This document shows, one piece after another, positions 14,644 to 22,184 of a DNA stretch of 32,495 nucleotides (position 1 is the first letter of the stretch; every line of letters begins with the position of its first letter). The translations under genes were made by a program, and so were the position numbers. The notes under the pieces are model-generated. The model was not told the DNA's origin. It made no database searches and was given only the letters and a program-made list of their open reading frames with translations. Location of the stretch: NCBI GenBank assembly GCA_029247785.1, contig JAQWKP010000038.1, positions 1 to 32,495 of the forward strand, in the 5' to 3' direction. This stretch comes from Novosphingobium sp. (GTDB lineage: Bacteria > Pseudomonadota > Alphaproteobacteria > Sphingomonadales > Sphingomonadaceae).

Positions 14644-15101
14644 ACACTTCTTCCTTGTCCGACGGGCTGGGCGGGGACGGTGACGATGGCGGTGATCGCA
14701 GGAGCTTCACTGTCATTGCGCCAGGCGTGGTTGATGCCGCGATCGACGAGAAATTCGCCCGGCCCCAGCGTGACTTCGCCGGTTTCGGTCATGAAGGTAA
14801 TCTCGCCTTGCAACACGCTGATGTAATCGATCGTGTCGGTCGCGTGCCAATAAGGCTCTGCGCCGAAGCCGGGCGGGTACTCGTTGACCATGAAAATCGT
14901 CGAACGGTGCATCAGGTCGAATGTGTAGGGCTCGGGCGTGAAGTCAGTTCGCGCGGAATTGTCGGCCGGGAATGTGTCGGTGCGCCAGGCGACACCGCCC
15001 ATTGTATGGGCCCGGGGAATCAGCCCGTCGATCATGACGCAGCTTTTGCCCGCATCGTCGTGACCTGTCACCACGCGGCGGTGGCCGACATGATCGGTCA
15101 A
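14640..15101 (-). CDS. Cupin protein 2 of a tandem array
   Basis: A 153-residue cupin starting at a TTG that overlaps the stop of cupin 1 (TTGA, 15098-15101), preceded by GGGGAGG four bases away, strong enough to support the rare start codon. It shows HRRVVTGHDDAGKSC, the first motif WHATDTIDYISVLQGEI and the second GEFLVDRGINHAWRND. WRTDTFPADN in the middle is shared with cupins 3 and 4. The tail GQGRSV is coded by bases including GGAAGAA, the ribosome binding site of cupin 3. The function is unknown. Confidence 0.88.
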   Translation of the reverse strand: MTDHVGHRRVVTGHDDAGKSCVMIDGLIPRAHTMGGVAWRTDTFPADNSARTDFTPEPYTFDLMHRSTIFMVNEYPPGFGAEPYWHATDTIDYISVLQGEITFMTETGEVTLGPGEFLVDRGINHAWRNDSEAPAITAIVTVPAQPVGQGRSV

Positions 15102-15547
15102 ATCGTCCTCCCCTCTCCCAGCGGCGCGGACGGCACAGTCATCGCCGCGAGTACGGCCACTTCCTCGCCGTCATTGCGCCAGGCATGCTGGGTCCCGCGA
15201 TTGACGACGAAATCGCCCGGGCTCAGCGTGACCTCACCTGTTTCGGTGGCGAATTTGACGCTGCCCTTGAGCATCACAAAATAGTCGAGCGTGTCGGTCG
15301 CATGCATGAAAGGCTCCATGCCGGGCGGAAATTCGATCAGCATGAAATTGCTGCCGTCGAAATGGACCATATCCATGGTGAAAGGCACGGCGGCATCCTC
15401 GGTCCCGGAATTGTCCGCCGGAATAGCGCTCTGCCAGACATTGGAGGACGCAATCTCGGCCCGCTCGATCGGCCCATCGATGATGACGCAGCTCTTGCCG
15501 TCCTCGCCGATCCCGGTGACGACGCGGCGATGCGCAAGATCAGCCAT
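15098..15547 (-). CDS. Cupin protein 1 of a tandem array (first gene)
   Basis: A 149-residue cupin, first of the five. The start is the ATG at 15547, preceded by GGAGGAGAACACC; the longer open frame to 15913 runs inside the VOC gene and is not credible. Motifs: HRRVVTGIGEDGKSC at the N-terminus, MHATDTLDYFVMLKGSV as first cupin motif, GDFVVNRGTQHAWRND as second. It ends GEGRTI with GGGGAGG inside the codons, serving cupin 2. The exported VOC gene ends 25 bases upstream on the same strand, so the array is probably transcribed with it. Family resemblance is to BLL6423-like cupins of unknown activity. Confidence 0.9.
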   Translation of the reverse strand: MADLAHRRVVTGIGEDGKSCVIIDGPIERAEIASSNVWQSAIPADNSGTEDAAVPFTMDMVHFDGSNFMLIEFPPGMEPFMHATDTLDYFVMLKGSVKFATETGEVTLSPGDFVVNRGTQHAWRNDGEEVAVLAAMTVPSAPLGEGRTI

Positions 15548-15572
15548 GGTGTTCTCCTCCACTGGTTCCCAG

Positions 15573-16091
15573 TTATTCGCTCGATTCGGCTGGCCGCGCC
15601 GGCTGGACAATTTCCAGCCGATGGCCGTCAGGATCGCTTGCCCAGAACAAGGCCGTCCCGCTTCCTTCATGCGTCTTGATCTCACCGGGAGAGTAGCCAG
15701 CCGCGGCCAGCCGGGCTCGCGCCGCTTGCAAATCAGCCACGGTAAAGACGATGCGGCCGCGATCCGCCTTGCCGGCGGCGAGCGCCTCATCCTTGCCCTG
15801 CTTGGGTCCGACCAGGAACAGAAAAGGCGGCATGCGCGCGGTTCCGGTGGCAAGGATGATTTCCTCGCGCTCACCCAGCGGCACCCGCCCCACCTCGACC
15901 AGCCCAAACCCATCGCGATAGAATTTCAGTGCTGCGGCGAGATCGCTGACCGCGAGACCCGGACCGAGCAGCGAGATTTGCGCTGCCTGCGGAGCGGGAG
16001 GAGCGGCGTCATCGGCCATAGCTGCACCCGCGCAAAGGGCGAGTGGGACCAGCGTCAGGATCAATTTCGCTGTAAGCTTGCTACGTGCCAC
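15573..16091 (-). CDS. VOC/glyoxalase-fold protein with signal peptide
   Basis: A 172-residue protein with an N-terminal Sec signal (RSKLTAK, hydrophobic core LILTLVPLALCAGAA, likely cleavage AMA before DDA near residue 26) followed by a vicinal-oxygen-chelate domain: GLAVSDLAAALKFYRDGFGL, then FTVADLQAARARLAAAGY and ASDPDGHRLEIVQP. The VOC fold hosts glyoxalases, dioxygenases and binding proteins; export to the periplasm is unusual. The GTG at 16091 has AGAGGA seven bases before it. It lies 112 bases after nrdA and 25 bases before the first cupin gene, all on one strand. Confidence 0.85.
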   Translation of the reverse strand: MARSKLTAKLILTLVPLALCAGAAMADDAAPPAPQAAQISLLGPGLAVSDLAAALKFYRDGFGLVEVGRVPLGEREEIILATGTARMPPFLFLVGPKQGKDEALAAGKADRGRIVFTVADLQAARARLAAAGYSPGEIKTHEGSGTALFWASDPDGHRLEIVQPARPAESSE

Positions 16092-16203
16092 GGGCTATCC
16101 TCTTCCGATAAGCGGTAGCCCACTATATCGCGAGAAGGAGCCTTGCGAAGACCTCTTCGCTTTCAGCCTGCAATTGTTAGCTGCCCGGCGCGGGGCACGG
16201 CCA

Positions 16204-18252
16204 TCACTGGCAGGCCAAACACTCGTCGTAATCGGTCGAATCGTCGCCGGCCGCGAGCTGTATCTGTGCTGGCTGGGCGGTGTTGTCAGCCTCGACACCG
16301 CCGGCAAAGCCTGCACGCTGCACGCTTTTCGAACGCAGGTAATAGAGCGACTTGATGCCCCGCTCCCACGCTTGGAAATGCAGCATCATCAGGTCCCACT
16401 TGTCGACATCGGCTGGGATGAACAGGTTGAGCGACTGCGCCTGATCGATATAGGGCGTACGGTCGGCAGCGAATTCGAGCAGCCAGCGCTGGTCCATCTC
16501 GAAGCTGGTCTTGAACACCGCCTTTTCCTCGGGGCTGAGGAAATCGAGATGCTGGACCGAGCCGCCCTGTTCGAGGATCGAATTCCAGATGTTGTTAGAA
16601 TCCTTGCTCTTCGCCTGCAGCAGCTCTTCAAGATAACGATTCTTGACGATGAAGCTGCCCGACAGCGTCTTGTGCGTATAGATATTGGCCGGGATCGGCT
16701 CGATGCAGGCGCTGGTGCCGCCACAAATGATGCTGATCGAGGCGGTCGGCGCGATCGCCATCTTGCAGGAAAACCGCTCCATCACGCCCTGGTCGGCGGC
16801 ATCGGGGCACGGCCCGCGCTCCTTGGCGAGCATCATCGATGCATCGTTGCCGCGCGCGTTGATGTGCTTGAACATCTTGAGGTTCCAGCTCTTCGCCATG
16901 GCGCTTTCAAGCGGGATGTTCTTCTTCTGCAGGAAGGAGTGGAAGCCCATCACGCCCATGCCGACCGAACGTTCCCTTTCGGCCGAATATTTGGCGCGGG
17001 ACATCTCGTCGGGCGCGCGGTCGATATAGTCCTGCAGCACATTGTCGAGGAAGCGCAGCACATCCTCGATGAACTGCTTGTCCTCGTTCCATTCGTCCCA
17101 GGTTTCCAGATTGAGCGATGACAGGCAGCATACCGCGGTGCGATCGTTGCCGAGATGATCGCGACCCGTCGGCAAGGTGATTTCAGAGCACAGGTTGGAG
17201 GTCGAAACCTTGAGGCCGACCTCGCGGTGGTGGGCCGGCATCATCCGGTTCACCGTATCGGAAAAGACGATATAGGGCTCGCCGGTCGCCAGCCGGGTCT
17301 CGACCAGCTTCTGGAACAGCGCGCGCGCGTTGACCGTACTGCGAACTGAGCCGTCCTTCGGGCTCTTCAGATCGAAATCGGCGCCTTCGCGCACGGCTTC
17401 CATGAACTCGTCGGTCAGCAACACGCCGTGGTGCAGGTTGAGCGCCTTGCGGTTGAAATCACCCGAAGGCTTCCTGATCTCAAGGAACTCCTCAATCTCG
17501 GGATGCGAAACGTCAAGATAGCAGGCCGCCGAGCCACGCCGCAGGGAGCCCTGCGAAATCGCCAGGGTGAGCGAATCCATCACCCGCACAAAGGGAATGA
17601 TGCCACTGGTCTTGCCGTTGAGGCCGACCGGCTCGCCGATGCCGCGCACCTGGCCCCAATAGGTACCGATGCCACCGCCGCGCGATGCCAGCCAGACATT
17701 CTCATTCCAGGTCGCGACAATGCCTTCAAGGCTGTCATCGACCGAGTTGAGGTAGCAGGAGATCGGCAGGCCGCGACCGGTGCCGCCATTGGAAAGCACC
17801 GGGGTCGCCGGCATGAACCACAGCCGCGAGATATAATCATAGAGCCGCTGAGCGTGATCCTGATCGTCGGCATAGGCATCGGCGACGCGGGCGAACAGGT
17901 CCTGATATTTCTCATTGGGCAAGAGATAGCGGTCGTCGAGGGTTTCCTTGCCGAAATCGGTCAGCAGCGCATCGCGTTCGGGATCGCAGGTGATGTTGAA
18001 ACGCCGCGCACGGATCGCCTTGGAATCATCTTCCTGCGCCGCTTCGCTGACAGCATTAGCCAGCGCCTGAGCTGCAGCCTGCTCAACGAGTTGTTCCGAG
18101 CCGATATCGGTCTTGTCGGTCATTGCCAGCGCCGGGCTTTCGCCCGTCTCCTTGCTGTCGCCAGTTCCATTGGCCGGTTCGGTCCTGTCCGGCTCACCCT
18201 GGCTGACATCTCCACTATCCACCTGATCGCCGCTGTCGTTCCTGAAATCCAC
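16204..18252 (-). CDS. nrdA: Class Ia ribonucleoside-diphosphate reductase, alpha subunit
   Basis: The large, catalytic subunit of ribonucleotide reductase (682 residues from GTG 18252). The redox Cys pair is present (PISCYLNSV, Cys166; TAVCCLSSLN, Cys375 or 376), the active-site N353-x-C355-x-E357 in STSNLCSEITLP, the radical-transfer Tyr637-Tyr638 in SLYYLRSKS, and the C-terminal shuttle cysteines 678/681 in DECLACQ. An acidic low-complexity N-terminus (1-80) replaces the ATP-cone, so dATP control by that cone appears absent. GTG 18252 follows GGGGATGGCGGA; a TTG at 18279 gives the longest frame, and an ATG 43 codons inside the GTG start is also possible. Two NrdR-type boxes lie upstream. 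Confidence 0.97.
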   Translation of the reverse strand: MDFRNDSGDQVDSGDVSQGEPDRTEPANGTGDSKETGESPALAMTDKTDIGSEQLVEQAAAQALANAVSEAAQEDDSKAIRARRFNITCDPERDALLTDFGKETLDDRYLLPNEKYQDLFARVADAYADDQDHAQRLYDYISRLWFMPATPVLSNGGTGRGLPISCYLNSVDDSLEGIVATWNENVWLASRGGGIGTYWGQVRGIGEPVGLNGKTSGIIPFVRVMDSLTLAISQGSLRRGSAACYLDVSHPEIEEFLEIRKPSGDFNRKALNLHHGVLLTDEFMEAVREGADFDLKSPKDGSVRSTVNARALFQKLVETRLATGEPYIVFSDTVNRMMPAHHREVGLKVSTSNLCSEITLPTGRDHLGNDRTAVCCLSSLNLETWDEWNEDKQFIEDVLRFLDNVLQDYIDRAPDEMSRAKYSAERERSVGMGVMGFHSFLQKKNIPLESAMAKSWNLKMFKHINARGNDASMMLAKERGPCPDAADQGVMERFSCKMAIAPTASISIICGGTSACIEPIPANIYTHKTLSGSFIVKNRYLEELLQAKSKDSNNIWNSILEQGGSVQHLDFLSPEEKAVFKTSFEMDQRWLLEFAADRTPYIDQAQSLNLFIPADVDKWDLMMLHFQAWERGIKSLYYLRSKSVQRAGFAGGVEADNTAQPAQIQLAAGDDSTDYDECLACQ

Positions 18253-18462
18253 TCCGCCATCCCCATATCCGTGCCACAACCCCCGCGAATGAACTTGCCG
18301 TCATTCGCATCTTGTCCGAATGGCCGGGCGGCTGCCCAACCTATCAGAAATCGGTACGAAAAGGGAACAAATTTTCCCCCTCATTCCGTCGGCACCGCAG
18401 CTGGGCTGAAATCCATGACCCGGAATCATCAACGCCGGCGCGGATCGCGCCGCTTGCGCATC

Positions 18463-18478
18463 AATCTAGGTCTAGAGC
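18463..18478 (-). promoter_or_regulatory. NrdR box, proximal (degenerate)
   Basis: AATCTAGGTCTAGAGC keeps the CTA-N4-TAG core of the 16-base NrdR box. It is 16 bases from the stronger distal box, the spacing known for paired NrdR sites (about 31-32 bases centre to centre). It would let NrdR repress nrdA when dATP is high. Confidence 0.6.
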
Positions 18479-18494
18479 CCCGGCCTGCTATGGG

Positions 18495-18510
18495 CCACTA
18501 CCCATAGTGG
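18495..18510 (-). promoter_or_regulatory. NrdR box, distal (strong)
   Basis: CCACTACCCATAGTGG is a perfect inverted repeat (CCACTA-N4-TAGTGG) of 16 bases, fitting the NrdR consensus acaCwAtATaTwGtgt at its conserved CACTA/TAGTG positions. It lies about 240 bases before the nrdA start codon and pairs with the box at 18463-18478. Confidence 0.7.
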
Positions 18511-18706
18511 CTTATTCTGAATCCGGCGCAAGGGGGGCAAGGCGAATTTGGTCCGGGCCAGCCAAGGCGCGCGACGCGTGGGAATTCCTAGGCCTGCGAA
18601 TCATGCAAGGGCGAAAATGGCTTCCAGCACAAGAATTTTTCCACACCAATTTTTGGAAGGCTGGAATCGCCGATCAAAAGTATATCCCCATTACGGGGAG
18701 GATCGA

Positions 18707-19009
18707 TCACGGCAAATTCACCGCTCCATCGACGATGAAGGCGCGCCAGTCGCCGCACTTGATACGGTGAGGCAGCGCCGCCTGATATTCGGGGCTCTCG
18801 TACCAGGCCCGCGCGGCTTCGACGCTGTCGAATTCGAGCATCACTACGCCGTCGGGCGCCTCGCCTTCAAGCCCGTCGACCGCACCATAGGCGACCAGCG
18901 GCTTGATCACTGCCTTGGGCGGGTTGTCCTGGTTCATCTTCACATAGGTGTTGTAGGCGTCCTCGTCCTGCACCGCGCCTTCGCGCATGACGATCAGATA
19001 TGCTGCCAT
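18707..19009 (-). CDS. DUF1330 family protein
   Basis: A 100-residue alpha/beta (ferredoxin-like, dimeric barrel) protein of the DUF1330 type: MAAYLIVMREG start, VMLEFDSVEAARAWYESPEYQ in the middle (the AWYxSPEYQ signature), and ending near a short DWRAFIVDG strand. The function is not established; such proteins often sit in catabolic clusters. The ATG at 19009 is chosen because GGGAGAG lies before it; the open frame extends to 19042. It follows the crotonase gene at 19061 by 51 bases on the same strand, so it is likely the last gene of that operon. Confidence 0.88.
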   Translation of the reverse strand: MAAYLIVMREGAVQDEDAYNTYVKMNQDNPPKAVIKPLVAYGAVDGLEGEAPDGVVMLEFDSVEAARAWYESPEYQAALPHRIKCGDWRAFIVDGAVNLP

Positions 19010-19060
19010 TGAATCTCTCCCATTCTGGTGTCGCAAAAGCATCGGGGCGATTGGGCCGCC

Positions 19061-19876
19061 CTACTTCTTGCCGCCGACGCCCTTCATATATTCGGACATG
19101 CCAGCGATGTAATCCGGATTGAGCATCAATCCGCTATTGGCCATGCGTTCGACATGTCGGCCGGTTTCGCGGCCAACCTCGGCGCACATTTCGATCGCGA
19201 CCTTGGCCGCGCCCATCTGCTCACCATTCTGCTTGGCGAGGTGGCGGCAGAAATCCATCACTTCGTCCTCGAAGGTCTCGTCGGGGAACACCTGATGGAC
19301 CAGGCCCATGGTGTAGGCCATGTCAGCATCAGCCTTGCGATTGGCCATGATCAGCCAGCGCGCCCAATGCGGCCCGCAGATGCGGGTGAGACGGCTCACG
19401 CCGTTCGAGGCCGGGAGCACGCCGAACAGCCCTTCGGGAAAGGCATAGGCCGCGCTCTTGGCAGCGAGGCGGAAATCGCAGGACAGGCTCATTTCCAGCC
19501 CGCCGCCAACGCAGGTCGCATGATGCGCGACGACAATCGGCTTTTCGATATGCTCCATCTCGTCCCAAAGCTGCTGCATGTTATTGAGATTGAGCCGGTG
19601 GTTCTCACGGATGCCGCGCGCGGACTTGGAGTTGCCGATCGGCGAAACGATTTTCTGTTCCCCGCCCTTGAGGTCCGCCCCGGCAGAGAAATAGCGACCG
19701 GTGGCGCGGATAAGCATGACATTGATGTCTTCAGTATCACGGAACTTCAGCACAGCCTCAGTCAGCAAATCCATCGTCTGGCGGCTGAGCGCGTTGAGCT
19801 TGTCCGGACGGTTCAGCGTGGCGATGAGAATGCCTTCGTCAGTGACTTCTGTCAGCAGGTGGGGTGCTTCACTCAT
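19061..19876 (-). CDS. Enoyl-CoA hydratase/isomerase family protein
   Basis: A 271-residue crotonase. LNRPDKLNAL (21-30) and SAGADLK (64-70) belong to the CoA and oxyanion regions; CVGGGLEMSLSCDF (122-135) carries Glu128 and FPEGLFGVLP (146-155) carries Glu148, the two Glu used for hydration of enoyl-CoA, so hydratase activity is supported. The ATG at 19876 has GGGAG nine bases upstream. It starts 52 bases after the fused acyl-CoA dehydrogenase on the same strand, which would supply its 2-enoyl-CoA substrate. An isomerase role cannot be excluded. Confidence 0.93.
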   Translation of the reverse strand: MSEAPHLLTEVTDEGILIATLNRPDKLNALSRQTMDLLTEAVLKFRDTEDINVMLIRATGRYFSAGADLKGGEQKIVSPIGNSKSARGIRENHRLNLNNMQQLWDEMEHIEKPIVVAHHATCVGGGLEMSLSCDFRLAAKSAAYAFPEGLFGVLPASNGVSRLTRICGPHWARWLIMANRKADADMAYTMGLVHQVFPDETFEDEVMDFCRHLAKQNGEQMGAAKVAIEMCAEVGRETGRHVERMANSGLMLNPDYIAGMSEYMKGVGGKK

Positions 19877-19928
19877 AGTCAAAATCTCCCAATTCAATTC
19901 TTGCAAATCATATCTGGCAATTCTGTTA

Positions 19929-22157
19929 TCAACCGCGGCTGCGCGGCAGGCCCAGCCCGCGCTCGGCGACCATTGAGCGGTGCACTTCGCTGGAGCCGCC
20001 ATAGATGGTGGTGCCATGGGCGTGGCGATAATCCTGGTTGATCGCTCCCGCCGGTCCCTTGCGCTTGGACAGCGAATGGGGCGCGGTAAGATCCAGCATG
20101 TCCCGCGAATCCGTGGTGAACTTCTCCGAGGAGAACACCTTGGTCATCGGCCCATAGGCAAGGTTGGTCTTGCCTTCCACCTGGACCCAATTGGCCCGGT
20201 ACTGGAGCAGCTCGGACACCAGGTAATTGGCATAGGTCCGCGCCAGACGGGCCTGGGCATTCGGTCGCTCGATCAGCTTGCCGCCGCTAGCCCCACCAAC
20301 TCCGGGCGCATCAATTGCGCCGCACAGTTCCACCGCTTCCTCGAGCATCACCTTCTGCACCTTGGCAAAGCCGCCGCCGTGCTCAAGCTCGAGGCTGGCC
20401 GCCATCGTCCTGGCACCGCCATCGACTTCGCCGAGCCGCCAGGAGTCCGGAATCTTGACGCCGTCATAGAAGGTGATGTTGGTGCGTTCGTCCATGAAGG
20501 TGTGCACGCCCTGCACGGTCACGCCCTCGGCCTTGAGCGGAACGATGAACATGGTGAGGCCCTTGTGCTTGGCCACATCGGGATTGGTGCGCGTAAGCAT
20601 CAGGACATAGTCGGTGATATTGGCGCCGCTGGTCCACATCTTGGTGCCTTCGATCTTCCAGCCGTTACCGTCGGGAATCGCGCGGCATTGCGCGGCAAAG
20701 ACGTCGGAGCCGCTGCCCGGCTCCGAATAGCCGAGCGAGCAGATCGCATCGCCCGACATGACCTTGGCCAGCGCATCTTCCTTGAGCTCGTCGGTGCCGA
20801 AGCGATGCATGATCAGCGCGACCATCTGTGCGACGCCCCCCACCGGATTGTTCCAGCCTTCTTCCTCAAAGGCATCGCGGGCGGCGGTCACCGCATAGGC
20901 GTTTAGCCCGCGCCCGCCGACGTCCTTGGGTAGCTGCAGATAGGCGAGGTTCGCCTCTACCAGCTTCTTGTGAACGCGCGGGTTGTAGCCTTCGAATGAA
21001 TAGTGGAACTGCTCGCGCTCCTCGTCGGTGACATGCTCGGCGAAGAAATCGTGGATTTCCTGCTGGACCCGGCGCGCTTCGTCGCCGAGGTCGAAGTCGA
21101 CCGGCATCTCGCCGGCCTCAGGCAGGCTGGCACTCTCGCCGCCATAGAGCCGGCGCCCAGCCTCGGCGAGCAGCTCCTCGGGATCGCCGAGGACCAGCGG
21201 CCAGGCCTTGGCGCGCAGATTGTAGAGATGGACATCATGCTCAAGCGTGAGGCCGATCCCGCCGAAGGTGTGCAGCGACTGGGTGACAGTGCGCGCGGCA
21301 GTCTGGGCGTTCCACCAGCCCGCGATCGAGACTTGCGCGCCAGCCTCAGCAGCGCCGTCGGCAATCGAGCGGATTGCCTTCCAGACGAGCAGCTTGCCGC
21401 CGTCGATTTCAGCGATGAGATCGGCCATCGGATGGGAAATTGCCTGGAACGTGCCGATGAAGACGCCAAATGCCTTGCGCTCTCCGGCATAGGCGGCGGC
21501 CATCCTCAGTGCCTCGCGCGCGAGGCCGGAGAGCGCAGCGCCGATCAGCAGTTTCCATTCCTCGATACCGCCGGCAAAAGCCGCCAGCGCCGCATCACCG
21601 CTACCAAGCACGGTGGCGGGAAGCGCGGCAAGGTCGATCTCGGCGAGCGGGGTCGAGGCGAGATTTTCTTCCGCGACCCGCGCCTCGGCAGGGACCGACA
21701 CGAGCACGATGTCATTGCCCTTGCGCGCGATGACTGCATCGGCGACTAGGCCGCCGGCTACCCACTGACGCGGGGATTCGGCAACGTCGCGCATGGCGAT
21801 CGTCGCCACAACCTCGCCAGAGACGACCTTCTCGAGCAGGTCACTTGTGGCATCACCGCCCAGTTCGCCGAGCAGTCGCGCGGCGACCAGCGTTTCAGCA
21901 AGCGGCCCGGACGCAAGAGTGCGCCCCGCCTCTTCCATCAGCAGGGCAGCGTCGAACAGGCCCATTCCCATACCGCCCGCTGCTTCGGGCACGCGCATGG
22001 CCAGCGCCCCAAGTTCGGCTAGGCCCGACCACAGCGCGGCATCGAAGCCGCCGGTCTCGATCGCCTGGCGCACGCGCGCGGGGCTGGAGTTATCGTCAAG
22101 GAACCGTGCGAAGGTGTCGCGCACCATTTCCTGTTCGTCGGTGAGATCGAAATTCAT
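19929..22157 (-). CDS. Fused double acyl-CoA dehydrogenase (FadE34-like)
   Basis: A 742-residue protein made of two acyl-CoA dehydrogenase units in one chain. The N-terminal unit (1 to about 350) starts MNFDLTDEQEMVRDTFARFL and ends with the family's last helices (HTFGGIGLTLEHDVHLYNLRAKA). The C-terminal unit (about 360-742) has the FAD/substrate block GYSEPGSGSDVFAAQ, the strand block EGTKMWTSGA, and the terminal YGGSSEVHRSMVAERGLGLPR. The same tandem layout is known in Mycobacterium FadE34, which replaces the alpha2beta2 dehydrogenases of steroid side-chain oxidation. The C-terminal unit looks fit to bind FAD; the first looks degenerate there. It heads an operon with the crotonase and DUF1330 genes. 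Confidence 0.93.
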   Translation of the reverse strand: MNFDLTDEQEMVRDTFARFLDDNSSPARVRQAIETGGFDAALWSGLAELGALAMRVPEAAGGMGMGLFDAALLMEEAGRTLASGPLAETLVAARLLGELGGDATSDLLEKVVSGEVVATIAMRDVAESPRQWVAGGLVADAVIARKGNDIVLVSVPAEARVAEENLASTPLAEIDLAALPATVLGSGDAALAAFAGGIEEWKLLIGAALSGLAREALRMAAAYAGERKAFGVFIGTFQAISHPMADLIAEIDGGKLLVWKAIRSIADGAAEAGAQVSIAGWWNAQTAARTVTQSLHTFGGIGLTLEHDVHLYNLRAKAWPLVLGDPEELLAEAGRRLYGGESASLPEAGEMPVDFDLGDEARRVQQEIHDFFAEHVTDEEREQFHYSFEGYNPRVHKKLVEANLAYLQLPKDVGGRGLNAYAVTAARDAFEEEGWNNPVGGVAQMVALIMHRFGTDELKEDALAKVMSGDAICSLGYSEPGSGSDVFAAQCRAIPDGNGWKIEGTKMWTSGANITDYVLMLTRTNPDVAKHKGLTMFIVPLKAEGVTVQGVHTFMDERTNITFYDGVKIPDSWRLGEVDGGARTMAASLELEHGGGFAKVQKVMLEEAVELCGAIDAPGVGGASGGKLIERPNAQARLARTYANYLVSELLQYRANWVQVEGKTNLAYGPMTKVFSSEKFTTDSRDMLDLTAPHSLSKRKGPAGAINQDYRHAHGTTIYGGSSEVHRSMVAERGLGLPRSRG

Positions 22158-22184
22158 GGAAGCTCCGTAGCTGTCTGTCCGAGC

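Larger units (their letters stand above)
18253..18706. other. Long nrdA upstream region
   Basis: About 450 bases without a credible gene. The part at 18463-18510 holds a pair of NrdR-type boxes. The rest includes an A/T-rich run near 18360-18380 and another near 18630-18690 that may contain promoter elements, but I see no clear -35/-10 pair. The open frames here lack ribosome binding sites and recognisable products. Confidence 0.5.

Noticed and set aside
15548..15913. N-terminal extension of the first cupin to 15913
   Set aside because: It runs antiparallel-free but out of frame through the VOC gene, is Arg/Pro-rich, and ATG 15547 has a strong ribosome binding site.
16120..16135. CCACTATATCGCGAGA before the VOC gene, like half of an NrdR box
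   Set aside because: Only the left half fits the consensus, and no partner box lies at 31-32 bases on either side.
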